Shown: positions 44,670-53,733 of the stretch, in pieces
How positions within the stretch are numbered: the stretch's first letter is position 1
How the letters are laid out: the number at the start of each line of letters is the position of its first letter
NCBI RefSeq assembly: GCF_000737335.2
Contig: NZ_JMCC02000066.1
Coordinates: 54,734 to 118,733, forward strand
DNA from: Enhygromyxa salina
Lineage (GTDB): Bacteria; Myxococcota_A; Polyangia; Nannocystales; Nannocystaceae
DNA length: 64,000 nucleotides
Direction: 5' to 3'
Notes under the pieces: generated by a model
What the model was told of the DNA's origin: nothing
Seen by the model: the letters and a program-made list of their open reading frames with translations, nothing else
Databases searched by the model: none
Program-made: the position numbers and the translations under genes

Positions 44670-46463
44670 ATGCGATCGCCCCGTGAGCGAGTCCCGGCCC
44701 GTGGCCGCCCCCGGGTCGCGCTCGCTTGTCTGACGCTGGCGTGGCTCGCCGCGCGACCGGTTGCCGCGGCGCCGCCCCCCTCCCCTGCGGATCCTGTGAA
44801 CGACGCGGCGGCGGTCGAAGGTCCGAGCGTCCCGGCGCCCGTGCTCGATGGTCCCGCGCCGGCCTCGCCCAAGCTGCCCGAGCCACGCACGGGGCACGCG
44901 CCGCCGCTGGTGTTCAGCGGGCCACCGGGATCCCAAGGGTCGCTGCTGGGCACCGATGATCCCGTGCGCGCCCTGTTCGAGATGCCGCCCTCGACCCGCG
45001 AGGATGCCTACGGCCCGCGCCCAACCGGGATCCCAGCGCTGAGCCGCGAGCAGATCGTCCGCTACGGACTCGACAACCCCTACGTCAAGGCGGCCGATCA
45101 AAACATCGAGGCCATGCGGGCGCTGCTTCGCATGGCCAAGTTCGCGTGGGTGCCCGTGGTGCGCACGTCCGCGGTGCTGACCCCGGGCGCGGCGATCGAG
45201 TGCGACGACGTGTCGCTGCAAGGTGAGGACGGCCCGTTCTCCTATCAGTATTGCCGGGCTGCCGGCGATCCGGCGACGGGCCTGGGCCCCGACGGCAGTG
45301 ACGCCCCCGCGGACCTCCAGTCGGTTGGGGGGTACTTCTCCCGGATCGCCAAGGCTGGGATCTCGCTGCGACTGACCGCGGAGTTCGTCGTGCCGATCTA
45401 CACCTTCGGCAAGATCATCAACGCCAAGCGGCTCGCCACGGTCGGCGTCGAGCTGGCGACCCTGCAGAAGCTGGCGACCGAGCAAGAGACGCTGCTGCGC
45501 ATCTACGAGGCCCACGCCGGGTTGCTGCTCGCGCGCGAGAGCATTGCGATCCTCGACGAAGCGTGGGGGATCATCGCGGGCGAGCGCCTGAAGATCCAGG
45601 CGGATCTGGGGATCGGGCCCGACGGCGAGCCAGCGTTCGACGCCGATCCCGAGTCGCTCAACCCCGATCGCGATCCCGACGATCTGACCCGGCTCGAGGT
45701 CGGCGAGATCGAGCTGGCCGGGCGCATGCGCGAGGCTCGACTGATCGAAGCGAAAGCGCTGGCCAGCCTGTGGGCGATCGCCGGCAGCGCGGCCCCGCGC
45801 GGGTTCGACGTCGCCGAGCAACGCCTGATCCCCGACACGATCGAGGGCGGGCTCGCCGAGCTCGATCACTACAAGGCGCTGGCCCTGAAGAACCGGCCCG
45901 AGGCCAAGCTGGCCGACGCTGGCGTCGAAGCCCGCAAGGTCCAAGAGAAGCTCGCGCGCAGCAATTTTTTGCCGGACATCGGGGCCGTCGTGAAGCTTGG
46001 CTACGGCTACGCCAACAAGGCCTCGCCGGACATGCGCACGCTCAACTACACGGGGCGGCTCAACTACTCGAACGTGTTCCTTGGGCTCGGCATGAGCTGG
46101 AACCTGGACTTTCACAACAACGCGTTCGCGCTGCAGCGGGCCCGCGCCCAGCGACGCGAGGCCGAGTACAAGCGCGAGGTCGCCCAGCGGTTGCTGGCGC
46201 TCGATGTCGAAGACGCCTACCGCGGGGTGATCGACGCCGAGCAGCAGCTGCGCTTCGCCGAGCTCGCGCGCGACAAGTCGTGGCGGTTGGTGATCTCCGA
46301 GCAGACCAGCGGGACGATCGGCGCGAGCAACTTCGAGGAGCTCCGCAAGGCGCTGACGAAGTGGGCGGAGTTCGAGTTTCAGCGGTTCGAGGCGGTGATG
46401 AACCGCAACACCGCGCTGGCCCGACTCAGCCGCGCGGTGGGTGTGCCTCTGACCGCCCACTGA
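44670..46463 (+). CDS. TolC-family outer-membrane efflux protein
   Basis: A protein of about 597 residues with a signal peptide (ALACLTLAWLAARPVAAAP). A Pro-rich linker of 90 residues precedes the outer-membrane efflux protein region. Long helices (ALSREQIVRYGLDNPYVKAA, EQETLLRIYEAHAGLLLAR, ALTKWAEFEFQRFEAVMNRN) and short strand pairs (ISLRLTAEFVVPIYTFGKI, VFLGLGMSWNLDFHNN) occur twice, as in the two OEP repeats of TolC trimers that span the outer membrane and periplasm. The usual length is about 450; the extra is the linker and an acidic loop near 320-345. No RND or ABC partner is adjacent. The ATG is two codons after an in-frame TTG. Confidence 0.85.
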   Translation: MRSPRERVPARGRPRVALACLTLAWLAARPVAAAPPPSPADPVNDAAAVEGPSVPAPVLDGPAPASPKLPEPRTGHAPPLVFSGPPGSQGSLLGTDDPVRALFEMPPSTREDAYGPRPTGIPALSREQIVRYGLDNPYVKAADQNIEAMRALLRMAKFAWVPVVRTSAVLTPGAAIECDDVSLQGEDGPFSYQYCRAAGDPATGLGPDGSDAPADLQSVGGYFSRIAKAGISLRLTAEFVVPIYTFGKIINAKRLATVGVELATLQKLATEQETLLRIYEAHAGLLLARESIAILDEAWGIIAGERLKIQADLGIGPDGEPAFDADPESLNPDRDPDDLTRLEVGEIELAGRMREARLIEAKALASLWAIAGSAAPRGFDVAEQRLIPDTIEGGLAELDHYKALALKNRPEAKLADAGVEARKVQEKLARSNFLPDIGAVVKLGYGYANKASPDMRTLNYTGRLNYSNVFLGLGMSWNLDFHNNAFALQRARAQRREAEYKREVAQRLLALDVEDAYRGVIDAEQQLRFAELARDKSWRLVISEQTSGTIGASNFEELRKALTKWAEFEFQRFEAVMNRNTALARLSRAVGVPLTAH

Positions 46464-46485
46464 GCCGCGCGGGTCTTCGGGACGT

Positions 46486-46528
46486 CGAGCATGCTCGTGT
46501 GCAAGACCTGCCTGCCCACTCGGCAGGT
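46486..46528. terminator. Palindrome plus 7-bp hairpin after the TolC-like gene
   Basis: A 12-base perfect palindrome, CGAGCATGCTCG (46486-46497), is followed by ACCTGCC (46506-46512) pairing with GGCAGGT (46522-46528). There is no T-run. It could end the efflux gene or regulate the lipoprotein operon that starts 87 bases later. Confidence 0.4.
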
Positions 46529-46614
46529 TCCGCCGATCGCTGGATGAATCGTGGCCTGGATCAGAGTCGTTGTTGGTGTTCGGGGCTGGCACGAGCCTTG
46601 CTCAACCCCGCGCC

Positions 46615-47385
46615 ATGAAGCGCTCCCATCGGTCCTTCCTTCGATACGGCCAGATCTCGACTCTCAGTTTCCTAATTTGTGCGTGTTCTTCGGCTGGCTC
46701 GGATGGCGAGACAGCGGATGACACGTCCGACACCGACACCGACACCGACAGCTCCGCCGACGAGAGCAACACCGCGACGGGTGACGAGGACCCCGGTACG
46801 GCGTTGCGCAGCTACCAGGTCGAGGTCTGGGCCGACAACTGGTCTTCGATGTACCTCGACGAGACGCTCTTGATGGAGGACGCGGAGCCGATCACGCAAG
46901 AGCGCTCCTTCAACGCCGAGATCTTCAGCTTCGAGGCCACGCCGCCGTTCGGCCTGAACGTCATCATGAAGGACTTCATCGAGAACGACTCGGGCCTCGA
47001 GTACATCGGCGAGCCGAACCAGCAAATGGGCGACGGCGGCTACATCATGCAAGTGACCGACATGGAGTCCGGGGAGCGCGTGGTGGTGAGCGACGCCAGC
47101 TGGCGCTGCTTGACGATTCACGAGGCGCCGCTCAACAAGGAGTGCGAGAGCTCCGCGTCTCCCCTCGATGACTGCGAGTGGGAGATCGGCGAAGAGCCTG
47201 ACGGGTGGAAGTCAGCGGCGTTCGACGACGCGGCGTGGGTGGCACCGAGCGTCTACACCTCGGAGCAAGTCCAACCAAAGGAGGGATACAACGAGATCAG
47301 CTGGGACCCGGACGCGCAGTTCATCTGGGGAGCCGACCTCGAGACCCACAACACCCTGCTGTGCCGCGTGACGGTCGAAGGATGA
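46615..47385 (+). CDS. Lipoprotein, first gene of a three-lipoprotein operon
   Basis: A 256-residue lipoprotein. The basic, hydrophobic leader (RYGQISTLSFLICAC) ends at a Cys with lipobox ICAC. A Ser/Thr/Asp-rich linker (SDTDTDTDSSADESN) typical of myxobacterial envelope lipoproteins follows. The globular part has an Asp/Trp-rich beta fold (YQVEVWADNWSSMYLDE, WKSAAFDDAAWVAPS) resembling carbohydrate-binding jelly-roll modules. No catalytic motif. Its stop overlaps an ATG of the next gene. Confidence 0.75.
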   Translation: MKRSHRSFLRYGQISTLSFLICACSSAGSDGETADDTSDTDTDTDSSADESNTATGDEDPGTALRSYQVEVWADNWSSMYLDETLLMEDAEPITQERSFNAEIFSFEATPPFGLNVIMKDFIENDSGLEYIGEPNQQMGDGGYIMQVTDMESGERVVVSDASWRCLTIHEAPLNKECESSASPLDDCEWEIGEEPDGWKSAAFDDAAWVAPSVYTSEQVQPKEGYNEISWDPDAQFIWGADLETHNTLLCRVTVEG

Positions 47386-47396
47386 GGAGCAAGACC

Positions 47397-48920
47397 ATGA
47401 CGATCTCGACAAAATCATTGATGTTCGTGGGCTGCCTCTGTCTTGGCGCATGTGTTGACGGTGTTGACGGTGCCGACGCCGACGTTGGAGACGAGGGCGA
47501 GTCCGGAGAGACGGGGACCACCACAGGCGAAGACACGGGGACCACGCCAGGGGAAGCCGGCGACTGCTCGGGTTGGGAGATGCTCAGTGACTTCTTCCCC
47601 GAGGTGACCCTCGATCAGCTTGGCAGCTGCGAGGGGCGCGGCTACGAAATCCACGCGAGCCTGATGAGCTTCGAGGGCATCTCGATCACGGGGCCGTCCG
47701 TGGTGGGCGCCGACGGGTCCAACGTCGCGGAGCCCTGTGTCGAAGTGTTGTGTGACGATGACTACGCGTACATCGCCTCGAACGCCCTGCCCCACTACGA
47801 TCCCCAGGCCCAGCCAATCTTCGACACGGTCGACACGCCGATCGTCCATCGGGTGCCGCTCGTCTCGCAGCCAGCGGACGTGACCGCCCCGGCGGATCCC
47901 TGGGAGGACATCGAGGGCTGCGAGGCGGCCCTGAGCATGGAGGTGCAAGCGGTCACGCCCACCTTCCCGCCATTTTCTCACTGCTACTTCGAGAGCGAGG
48001 ACGGAAGCCAGGTCACCGGGGCGACGCACGTGACCGACGGCGAGACCGTGGTCCACAAGGTCCTGTGCTACGGCCAGACCGGCACGGTCATCACCGGGGT
48101 GCCCCTGTTCGCTCCCTGCGAAGAGGCGCGGCCCGATCCCTACGGGTCCCCGCTGTTTCGCGCCTACGGGGACGCGAACACGCTGTTCGTCGACTTCTGC
48201 GGCACGCACCCCGCAGCGATCACGCACAACCACTGGCTCAACGAGGTCTGCCTCGAGCAGGACGAGCAGAGTCGGCCGGTGAACTCCTACGCCACCGGTG
48301 CGGCCGCCTTCGTCGTCGAGGACCTCGATGCCCAGGACTGCGCCGCCGAGTCCGACATCCTTGGGTGGTCCTACGACGGGTATCCGCTCACGGGCACGTG
48401 CCTGTGCATGGAGCGGGACGAGCAGGGCACCTGCGTGGACCTGCGGCGGGCGCGGTCGAGCTACGTGTACGGCGGGCTGGGGCGGTTTGCGAACGACGCG
48501 GCCGGCGACCCCGACATCACCGAGGCCGCCGTCGCGAGCAGCCATCTTGGCCGCGAGCTCGACGCGTGCACCCAACAAAGTGACTGCTGCTCGGGCAACG
48601 ACTGCGGCCTGTTTTGCCAGCCGCTGCTGGTTCAAGACGGCGAGGGTGCCGTACAGATGGAAGACCGATGCGTCAGCGCCAACTACAGTTGGTGTGGGCA
48701 CGAGTATGTCGAGCACCCGTCGGTCATCGAGACCGACGGGTACGTCTACCTCGATCGCTGCAACGGTGTGGAGACGGCCGACGGCTACCGATACGTCGGC
48801 ACGCCAAGCTTCCCGTATGTGAACGCGTGCTACCGGGGCGAGCCGACCGAGAGCGCCCTCGATGACACCTACATCCGCTTGGACGCCGGGTCCCCGCCCG
48901 GACCGGGGCCGATGCCGTGA
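47397..48920 (+). CDS. Cysteine-rich lipoprotein with YHYH-like domain
   Basis: A 507-residue lipoprotein. ATG 47397 has GAGGAG at 47384-47389 at good spacing; the ATG at 47382 overlaps the upstream stop and would add MRSKT. Lipobox LGAC, then a Gly/Thr/Glu linker. The middle contains THNHWLNEVCL and later DILGWSYDGYPLTG, the order and spacing seen in YHYH-domain proteins (function unknown, secreted). The C-terminal part has many Cys (QSDCCSGNDCGLFCQPL), which suggests disulfide-stabilised modules. Central gene of a translation-coupled trio; the next start overlaps its stop (GTGA). Confidence 0.75.
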   Translation: MTISTKSLMFVGCLCLGACVDGVDGADADVGDEGESGETGTTTGEDTGTTPGEAGDCSGWEMLSDFFPEVTLDQLGSCEGRGYEIHASLMSFEGISITGPSVVGADGSNVAEPCVEVLCDDDYAYIASNALPHYDPQAQPIFDTVDTPIVHRVPLVSQPADVTAPADPWEDIEGCEAALSMEVQAVTPTFPPFSHCYFESEDGSQVTGATHVTDGETVVHKVLCYGQTGTVITGVPLFAPCEEARPDPYGSPLFRAYGDANTLFVDFCGTHPAAITHNHWLNEVCLEQDEQSRPVNSYATGAAAFVVEDLDAQDCAAESDILGWSYDGYPLTGTCLCMERDEQGTCVDLRRARSSYVYGGLGRFANDAAGDPDITEAAVASSHLGRELDACTQQSDCCSGNDCGLFCQPLLVQDGEGAVQMEDRCVSANYSWCGHEYVEHPSVIETDGYVYLDRCNGVETADGYRYVGTPSFPYVNACYRGEPTESALDDTYIRLDAGSPPGPGPMP

Positions 48921-49624
48921 TCCGGCGCGCCGCGCTCCGCTGCCTCGTTTGGGGATCGTGGGTCGCCACGCTGGCGGCCTGCGACCTCGAGCAGGACGCG
49001 TCGCCGCCCAAGGTGCTGGCCGCGACGGTGGTGCACTACGAGCTGGCCGTCGACTGGGACGGGGCCAGCTTCGACGGCGGCCGGCGCCGATTTGTCACCG
49101 ACCTCGGCTACGAGGTTTGGGTCTCGCGCTGGGTGCAGAGCAGCACCAGCATCGAGCTGATCGCGTGCGAGCGGGAGCGTTCGCACCCCTTCGACCACGA
49201 CGTCTCGGTCGTGACCCACGAGATCGTCGAGGAGCTCACCGAGGCGGACGTCACCACCATCGGGACGGGCGAGGGCAGCGGCCTGCCCTACTGCGACGTC
49301 TACCAAGTCCTGGGCCGGCTGCCCGTGGGCGACGAGCCCGACGTGGTCACGTGGATCGAAGGGGAGTTCCGGGCCCCGGGAAGCGAGGAAGTCGAGGCCT
49401 TCTTCGCGCTCGGTACGGTGCCGATCTCCGTCCTTCCTTCACTTGCGACGGGCGCATGGGACGACACGCTGGCGGAGGACGAGGCTCGCGTGCAGCTGGT
49501 GCGGTACCCGGCCCGGGCCTTCGACGGCCTCGAGCTCGCCAGCATGAGCGAGCTCGACATCGCGTACGCGGCGGCGCAGCGACTGGCGCAGTCGGCCGAC
49601 GTACCTTGGTACCTGGGTGACTGA
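48917..49624 (+). CDS. Lipoprotein, third gene of the operon
   Basis: A 235-residue lipoprotein with GTG start overlapping the stop of the YHYH-like gene. The leader LRCLVWGSWVATLAAC carries the lipobox LAAC. The mature part is acidic, with VVTHEIVEELTEADVTTIG in the middle and a helical end (ELDIAYAAAQRLAQSADV). HEIVE resembles an HExxE or HExxH-like metal site, but the second His is missing, so I do not call a protease. No family is recognised. Confidence 0.7.
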   Translation: MIRRAALRCLVWGSWVATLAACDLEQDASPPKVLAATVVHYELAVDWDGASFDGGRRRFVTDLGYEVWVSRWVQSSTSIELIACERERSHPFDHDVSVVTHEIVEELTEADVTTIGTGEGSGLPYCDVYQVLGRLPVGDEPDVVTWIEGEFRAPGSEEVEAFFALGTVPISVLPSLATGAWDDTLAEDEARVQLVRYPARAFDGLELASMSELDIAYAAAQRLAQSADVPWYLGD

Positions 49625-49785
49625 CGGCTCGAACATCTCGGCGTCACGGTTGGCGAAGATCTCGGGGGGGCGCGCCACGCCCCCCGCGAACGCCCAGGTT
49701 TCGCGTCCCCTCGGCAGATCCCGTGGACCCGCGTGATACAGCCCGCGGCGCCTAGTTCGCGTGGAGGCATATCCCCCACAAGTCG

Positions 49786-51192
49786 ATGTCACGAGTCGCG
49801 GGCGAGCAGCGTATGCTTTGCTCGCCCATGACCTGGGAAAACTTGATCGACCCGAACCTGCTTCGACCTCTGCTCGCCAACGCCTCGTCAGAGTGCGGGG
49901 GCCTCGGCACCTACGCGTGGGCCTTCGGCCAAGGGGTGCTCGTCGACCTGACGCCCTGCGTGTACCCGCTGATCCCGGTGACCGTCGCGGTGTTCGGGGC
50001 CAAGGGGGTCAGCAAGGGCCGGGCGCTGTTCTTGGCGGCGTCCTACGTGATGGGCATGGCAACCCTGTACACCAGCTTGGGTGTTGGGGTCGCGCTCGCG
50101 GCTGGTGGCGTCGGGTTTGGGACCTGGCTGGCGAACCCGTGGGTCGTGGGTCCGCTGGTCTTGGTGTTGCTCGCGCTCGCGGCCAGCATGTTTGGCGCGT
50201 TCGAGCTGCAGCTGCCTTCGGCGCTCGAGAACAAGCTGGCCAACGTTGGCGGCGCGGGTCCGTTCGGCGCGTTCTTGATGGGCCTGGTCAGCGGCTTGGT
50301 GTCTGCGCCCTGCACGGGTCCGGTGCTGCTCAACCTGCTGGCCTATATCGCCGTCTCGGCGGATCGCCCAGGCGGGGTGCTGTACGGCGGCTCGCTGCTG
50401 TTCACCTATGCCCTGGGCATGGGCACGCTGTTCTTCGCGGTGGCCCTTGGCGCCAGCTTGTTCAAGCCCGGACCGTGGATGGATCACATCAAGAGCGTGT
50501 TTGGGATCGCGCTGATCGTGATGGCGTTCTACTTCTTGCGGCCGCTGAGCCCGGCCCTCTCGGGGTTCGTGATCAACCCGCAGTGGGGGCTGTGGCTGGG
50601 CCTTGGGCTCACTGTGGCTGGGGTCGCGGCCGGCGCGGTGCACCGCAGCTTCCACGGGCCACTCAGTGAGAAGCTGATCAAGGGCACGGCGGTGGCCGTG
50701 GCCAGCTTTGGCTCAGTCTTGATGCTCAACAACATCCTGTACGTCGAGCTGACCGCCGACTGGCACGAGGTCCAGACCATGGACGAGCTCGAGGCCGCGG
50801 TCGCGCGGGCCGACGAAGCCGGCAAGCCGATCCTGATCGACTTCGGCGCGTCGTGGTGCAACCCCTGCCACGAGCTCGAGGCCAAGACCTTCGCGGCCCC
50901 CGAGGTCGAGGCCGAGCTGGCCAAGTACGAGCTGATCAAGATCGACGTCAGCGATCCCAGCGATGAGCAGCAGGCCATGCAGTCGGCGTTTCACGCGGCC
51001 GAGCTGCCGAGCGTGGTCGTCTACACCGCGGGCTCCGGCCTCGGCGAGCGCATGGCCGACGTCCGCGCCGGCAAGCCCCAGCCCGAGCCTGCGGTGCACG
51101 TGACCACCTTCATCGAGGCGCCAGCGTTCCTCGAGCGGCTGTCGGGCACGGGCGCGCCGGATCCCAGCGCGGGCATCTGTCAGCGCGGCTGA
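49786..51192 (+). CDS. DsbD/CcdA-like thiol-disulfide membrane reductase with C-terminal thioredoxin domain
   Basis: A 468-residue inner-membrane protein passing electrons from cytoplasmic thioredoxin to periplasmic thiols. The membrane part (about residues 35-325, eight segments) has the CcdA-type motif DLTPCVYPLIPVTVAVFG and the second half-site SAPCTGPVLLNLL, each with its redox Cys. The periplasmic thioredoxin domain has ASWCNPCHELE (C358, C361). The N-terminal DsbD-alpha domain of E. coli is absent, so this is the shorter form. Three ATGs are possible (49786, 49813, 49828), none with a strong ribosome site. It is convergent with a glutaredoxin lipoprotein. Confidence 0.93.
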   Translation: MSRVAGEQRMLCSPMTWENLIDPNLLRPLLANASSECGGLGTYAWAFGQGVLVDLTPCVYPLIPVTVAVFGAKGVSKGRALFLAASYVMGMATLYTSLGVGVALAAGGVGFGTWLANPWVVGPLVLVLLALAASMFGAFELQLPSALENKLANVGGAGPFGAFLMGLVSGLVSAPCTGPVLLNLLAYIAVSADRPGGVLYGGSLLFTYALGMGTLFFAVALGASLFKPGPWMDHIKSVFGIALIVMAFYFLRPLSPALSGFVINPQWGLWLGLGLTVAGVAAGAVHRSFHGPLSEKLIKGTAVAVASFGSVLMLNNILYVELTADWHEVQTMDELEAAVARADEAGKPILIDFGASWCNPCHELEAKTFAAPEVEAELAKYELIKIDVSDPSDEQQAMQSAFHAAELPSVVVYTAGSGLGERMADVRAGKPQPEPAVHVTTFIEAPAFLERLSGTGAPDPSAGICQRG

Positions 51193-51240
51193 CTCGTGCC
51201 AGCGCCTCGACCGACGCTGGCCGCGGCGTGACGATCTCGC

Positions 51241-51260
51241 GGAGGGTCTGCGGACCCTTC
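51241..51260. terminator. Hairpin between convergent redox genes
   Basis: GGAGGGTC-tgcg-GACCCTTC forms a stem of about 8 bp with a bulge, 49 bases after the DsbD-like stop. There is no T-run. Apart from this I see nothing in 51193-51362. Confidence 0.35.
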
Positions 51261-51362
51261 CATCCACGGCTGCGATCCTGACCCGTGAGGGTCTTCGGGA
51301 ATCACCCCGAACATGATCCGAGCGGTTCCTCCGAAACTGGCGGCTTCGCCTGAACGTGGGCG

Positions 51363-52055
51363 CTACAGCAGCTTGTCGATCGCCTTCTTGTCGAAGCCGC
51401 GCAGCAGCTCGCCGCCGATGTCGATCATCGGCACCGAACCTGTCGGGACGCCCTTGGCCTTGGCCTTGGCCTGGAGCTCGGCCGCGGCGGTGCGGTCCTT
51501 CTCGATGTCCTTGGCCACATACTCGACGCCCTTGCCATCGAGGTACTTCTCGAGCTGCTTGCAGACCCCGCACCAGGAGGTCTTGTAGATGATGATCGGC
51601 GCCTCGCGGTTGGCGATCTGCTCGAGCGACTCGAGGTCGGTGGGCATCGCGTAGACCGAGGATCGGCCGGTGCCGAGCACGGTGGTCTCGAACTCGTCGC
51701 GGGCGACCATCTCGAGGGCGAAGCGGCCGTCGGGGAGCGGGGCGTCGAGGTTGGCGACCCACACCTTTCCGGCTGGCGCGGCGGCCCCGAACACGTTCAC
51801 GCCGACGCGCTCGCGGGCCTCGGCGGGGACCTCGGCGACGCTGGTGCAGTCGGCGAACACCCCCCGCTCGCCGGCGTAGGTGAGCACGAACTGGTCGCTG
51901 TTGGGGTCGAACACGGGCGGCTCGGCCTGGGCTGGCGTCGCGCGATCGGCCGCGTCGGGCTGGGGCGGGCGCTCGGGCCCGCACGCGAGGGCGGCCACCA
52001 CGGACAGCGAGACAAGATGGACGCGCAGGGATGTTCGAGGGGCGCGGGGCAGCAT
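51363..52055 (-). CDS. Lipoprotein with glutaredoxin-type domain
   Basis: A 230-residue lipoprotein with lipobox ALAC (Cys25). Residues 45-140 are an uncharacterised beta domain (FVLTYAGERGVFADC). Residues 150-230 are a glutaredoxin/NrdH-like thioredoxin fold with IIIYKTSWCGVCKQLEKYL (redox pair C163, C166), VEYVAKDIEKD and the cis-Pro loop GSVPMIDIGGELLRGFD. A membrane-anchored glutaredoxin outside the cytoplasm is unusual; the convergent DsbD-like reductase could reduce it. Also seen in some myxobacteria as uncharacterised lipoproteins, to my recollection. Confidence 0.85.
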   Translation of the reverse strand: MLPRAPRTSLRVHLVSLSVVAALACGPERPPQPDAADRATPAQAEPPVFDPNSDQFVLTYAGERGVFADCTSVAEVPAEARERVGVNVFGAAAPAGKVWVANLDAPLPDGRFALEMVARDEFETTVLGTGRSSVYAMPTDLESLEQIANREAPIIIYKTSWCGVCKQLEKYLDGKGVEYVAKDIEKDRTAAAELQAKAKAKGVPTGSVPMIDIGGELLRGFDKKAIDKLL

Positions 52056-52132
52056 GACGAGCGCGGAGTATAGCGGGCCCGCTCGCCTGGTGTCAGCGAG
52101 CCGTCCGGATCCGAGCCGCCCGACTCGAAGCG

Positions 52133-53059
52133 CTACGCCAGCGGCGTGAGCTCGACCAGCGGACCCGGATCGCGGCCGACCTGGCGCAGATCGAAGCTCG
52201 CGATCAATTCGTGTGGCGCCACGTGCTCGTGCTGATCGGCCGGGTTCAGCAGCCCTGCCGAGCGGGCCAGCGCCGCGACCACGCGCCGCGGATCCACCCC
52301 CGCAGCCCGCAGCGCCGACAGATCCGGGGCGCCGTGGCGCTTGTTGAGCTTGTTGCCGTCGGCGCCGAGGATCAGCGGCGCGTGGGCGAAGCTCGGCGCC
52401 GTCAGACCCAAGCTCCGCGCCAGCAGGATCTGGCGCGGCGTGCTGTCGATCAGATCCGCCCCACGCAGCACGTGCGTCACGCCCATCGCCGCGTCATCGA
52501 CGACGACCGCGAGCTGGTAGGCCCAGGCACCGTCGGCCCGCCGCAGCACGAACTCGCCGACCTCGGCCGCGACGTCCTGGCACCAGCGACCGGCGATCCC
52601 ATCGTCAAAGCAAACCTCGCCAGGCGGGACCCGCCAACGCAGCGCGGCCGGCCGACCGGGGTGGCTGGGCGCGACCCGACACGTGCCCGGATAGATCGGA
52701 TCGGCGCCGTGGGGTGCAGACGCGACCTCGCGCAGCTCCTTGCGGGTGCACGTGCACGCGAAGGTGTCGAGTCGGGCGAGCGCGGCCGCGTACACCTCAC
52801 CGCGCTCGGACTGGCGGTACGGGCCGTTTGGACCGCCCACGTCGGGGCCCTCGTCCCAGTCGAGCCCCAGCCAGCGCAGCTCGTCGAGCTGTCGCGCCTC
52901 GTGCTCGGGGCGGCTGCGCTGCGGATCGAGATCCTCGACGCGCAGCACGAACCGGCCTCGCGCCGCGCGGACCTGCAGCCACGCGAGCAGGGCCGTGCGC
53001 GCGTTGCCCAAGTGCAGGCGCCCGGTTGGGCTTGGAGCGTAGCGGCCGACGACCGTCAT
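52133..53059 (-). CDS. gluQ: Glutamyl-Q tRNA(Asp) synthetase
   Basis: A 308-residue truncated GluRS paralogue that attaches Glu to queuosine in tRNA-Asp. YAPSPTGRLHLGNARTALLA carries the class I signature HLGN (16-19), and LNKRHGAPDL near 234 is the KMSKS equivalent. The zinc site typical of GluQRS is seen as FACTCTRKEL followed by YPGTCR. The anticodon-binding domain of GluRS is absent, and the length fits GluQRS (about 300). It begins 9 bases after the NTF2-like gene upstream, so they are probably co-transcribed. Confidence 0.95.
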   Translation of the reverse strand: MTVVGRYAPSPTGRLHLGNARTALLAWLQVRAARGRFVLRVEDLDPQRSRPEHEARQLDELRWLGLDWDEGPDVGGPNGPYRQSERGEVYAAALARLDTFACTCTRKELREVASAPHGADPIYPGTCRVAPSHPGRPAALRWRVPPGEVCFDDGIAGRWCQDVAAEVGEFVLRRADGAWAYQLAVVVDDAAMGVTHVLRGADLIDSTPRQILLARSLGLTAPSFAHAPLILGADGNKLNKRHGAPDLSALRAAGVDPRRVVAALARSAGLLNPADQHEHVAPHELIASFDLRQVGRDPGPLVELTPLA

Positions 53060-53068
53060 GGAACTCGA

Positions 53069-53572
53069 TCAGGGCCGCGGGAGGTAGCGGCTCGGCAGCA
53101 AGCCGCCGTCGGTCTCGTCGGTCCACGCCAGCGACACCACCCACCAGCGCTCGCCGTGGCGGACCAGCTGCAGCGAGTTGATGCCGCGCCGCACTTCACC
53201 GGCGTCGGCGCTGCGCTCGTAGGTGCTGAACACCTGGGCGAGATCCGCGAACACCTCGGTCCGACGGGTCAGCTCGCGCTCGGTGAAGGCCGTGAGCGCG
53301 CCGCTCTCGACCGCGGCGTTGGTGCGCGCGACGTAGTCCTCGATCGAGCTGACCTCGCGGTGATCGGGATCGGTCCGCTCCGAGACCCCGGGCTGGACCC
53401 GCACCATCACTGCGTTTGGGTCGAACAAGCCGCGAAAGCGATCCCAGTCGGGGCCGCGGCCGTCATCGAACGAGACCGACGAATACAGCGCGTTGACGAT
53501 GCCATCGAGTGAGTCGACGTCGGCAGCGTCGCTTGGCGGCGGCGCGGGAGGTTGAGGAGGTGGTTCGTCCAT
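53069..53572 (-). CDS. NTF2/SnoaL-like small protein
   Basis: A 167-residue soluble protein. After a Pro-rich N-terminus (DEPPPQPPAPPPS), residues 20-165 look like the cone-shaped NTF2/SnoaL fold: FRGLFDPNAVMVRVQPG, SIEDYVARTNAAVES, FADLAQVFSTYERS and GINSLQLVRHGERWWVVSLAWTD (the last is the typical closing strand pair, given here in pieces). Such proteins are small enzymes or binding modules; the substrate cannot be inferred. Same direction as gluQ. Confidence 0.75.
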   Translation of the reverse strand: MDEPPPQPPAPPPSDAADVDSLDGIVNALYSSVSFDDGRGPDWDRFRGLFDPNAVMVRVQPGVSERTDPDHREVSSIEDYVARTNAAVESGALTAFTERELTRRTEVFADLAQVFSTYERSADAGEVRRGINSLQLVRHGERWWVVSLAWTDETDGGLLPSRYLPRP

Positions 53573-53609
53573 CGCTGGTGTGAGCGTACCAGCTGCCTCC
53601 CCGGCAGTT

Positions 53610-53667
53610 GTCAGCTCGGAGCGAGGGCTGCACCCCCGCTCGCGGACAGCGTTGTGGACTGGATCAC
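53610..53667 (-). repeat. Decayed copy of the 75-bp dispersed repeat
   Basis: cagctcggagcgagggctgc then acccccgctcgcggacagcg and ttgtggactggatcac align with the minus-strand form of the repeat (cagctcgggcgagggcttct, cgcccgcttgcggacgcctt, cgtagactggttcac). The hairpin is weakened. It lies in the divergent gap before the mevalonate operon. Confidence 0.7.
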
Positions 53668-53733
53668 AAGGCCACCCGCGAGCGGGCCCGGATAACGGTT
53701 GTCGCGTCCGCGAAAAGGTGGCATTTGCGGCGG

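Noticed and set aside
44397..46592. 731-codon minus-strand open frame opposite the TolC-like gene
   Set aside because: It is antisense to a protein with a signal peptide and two OEP repeats, has no recognisable motifs, and runs through the intergenic repeats.
48917..49624. Metalloprotease call from HEIVE in the third lipoprotein
   Set aside because: The motif lacks the second His of HExxH, and no third ligand can be pointed out.
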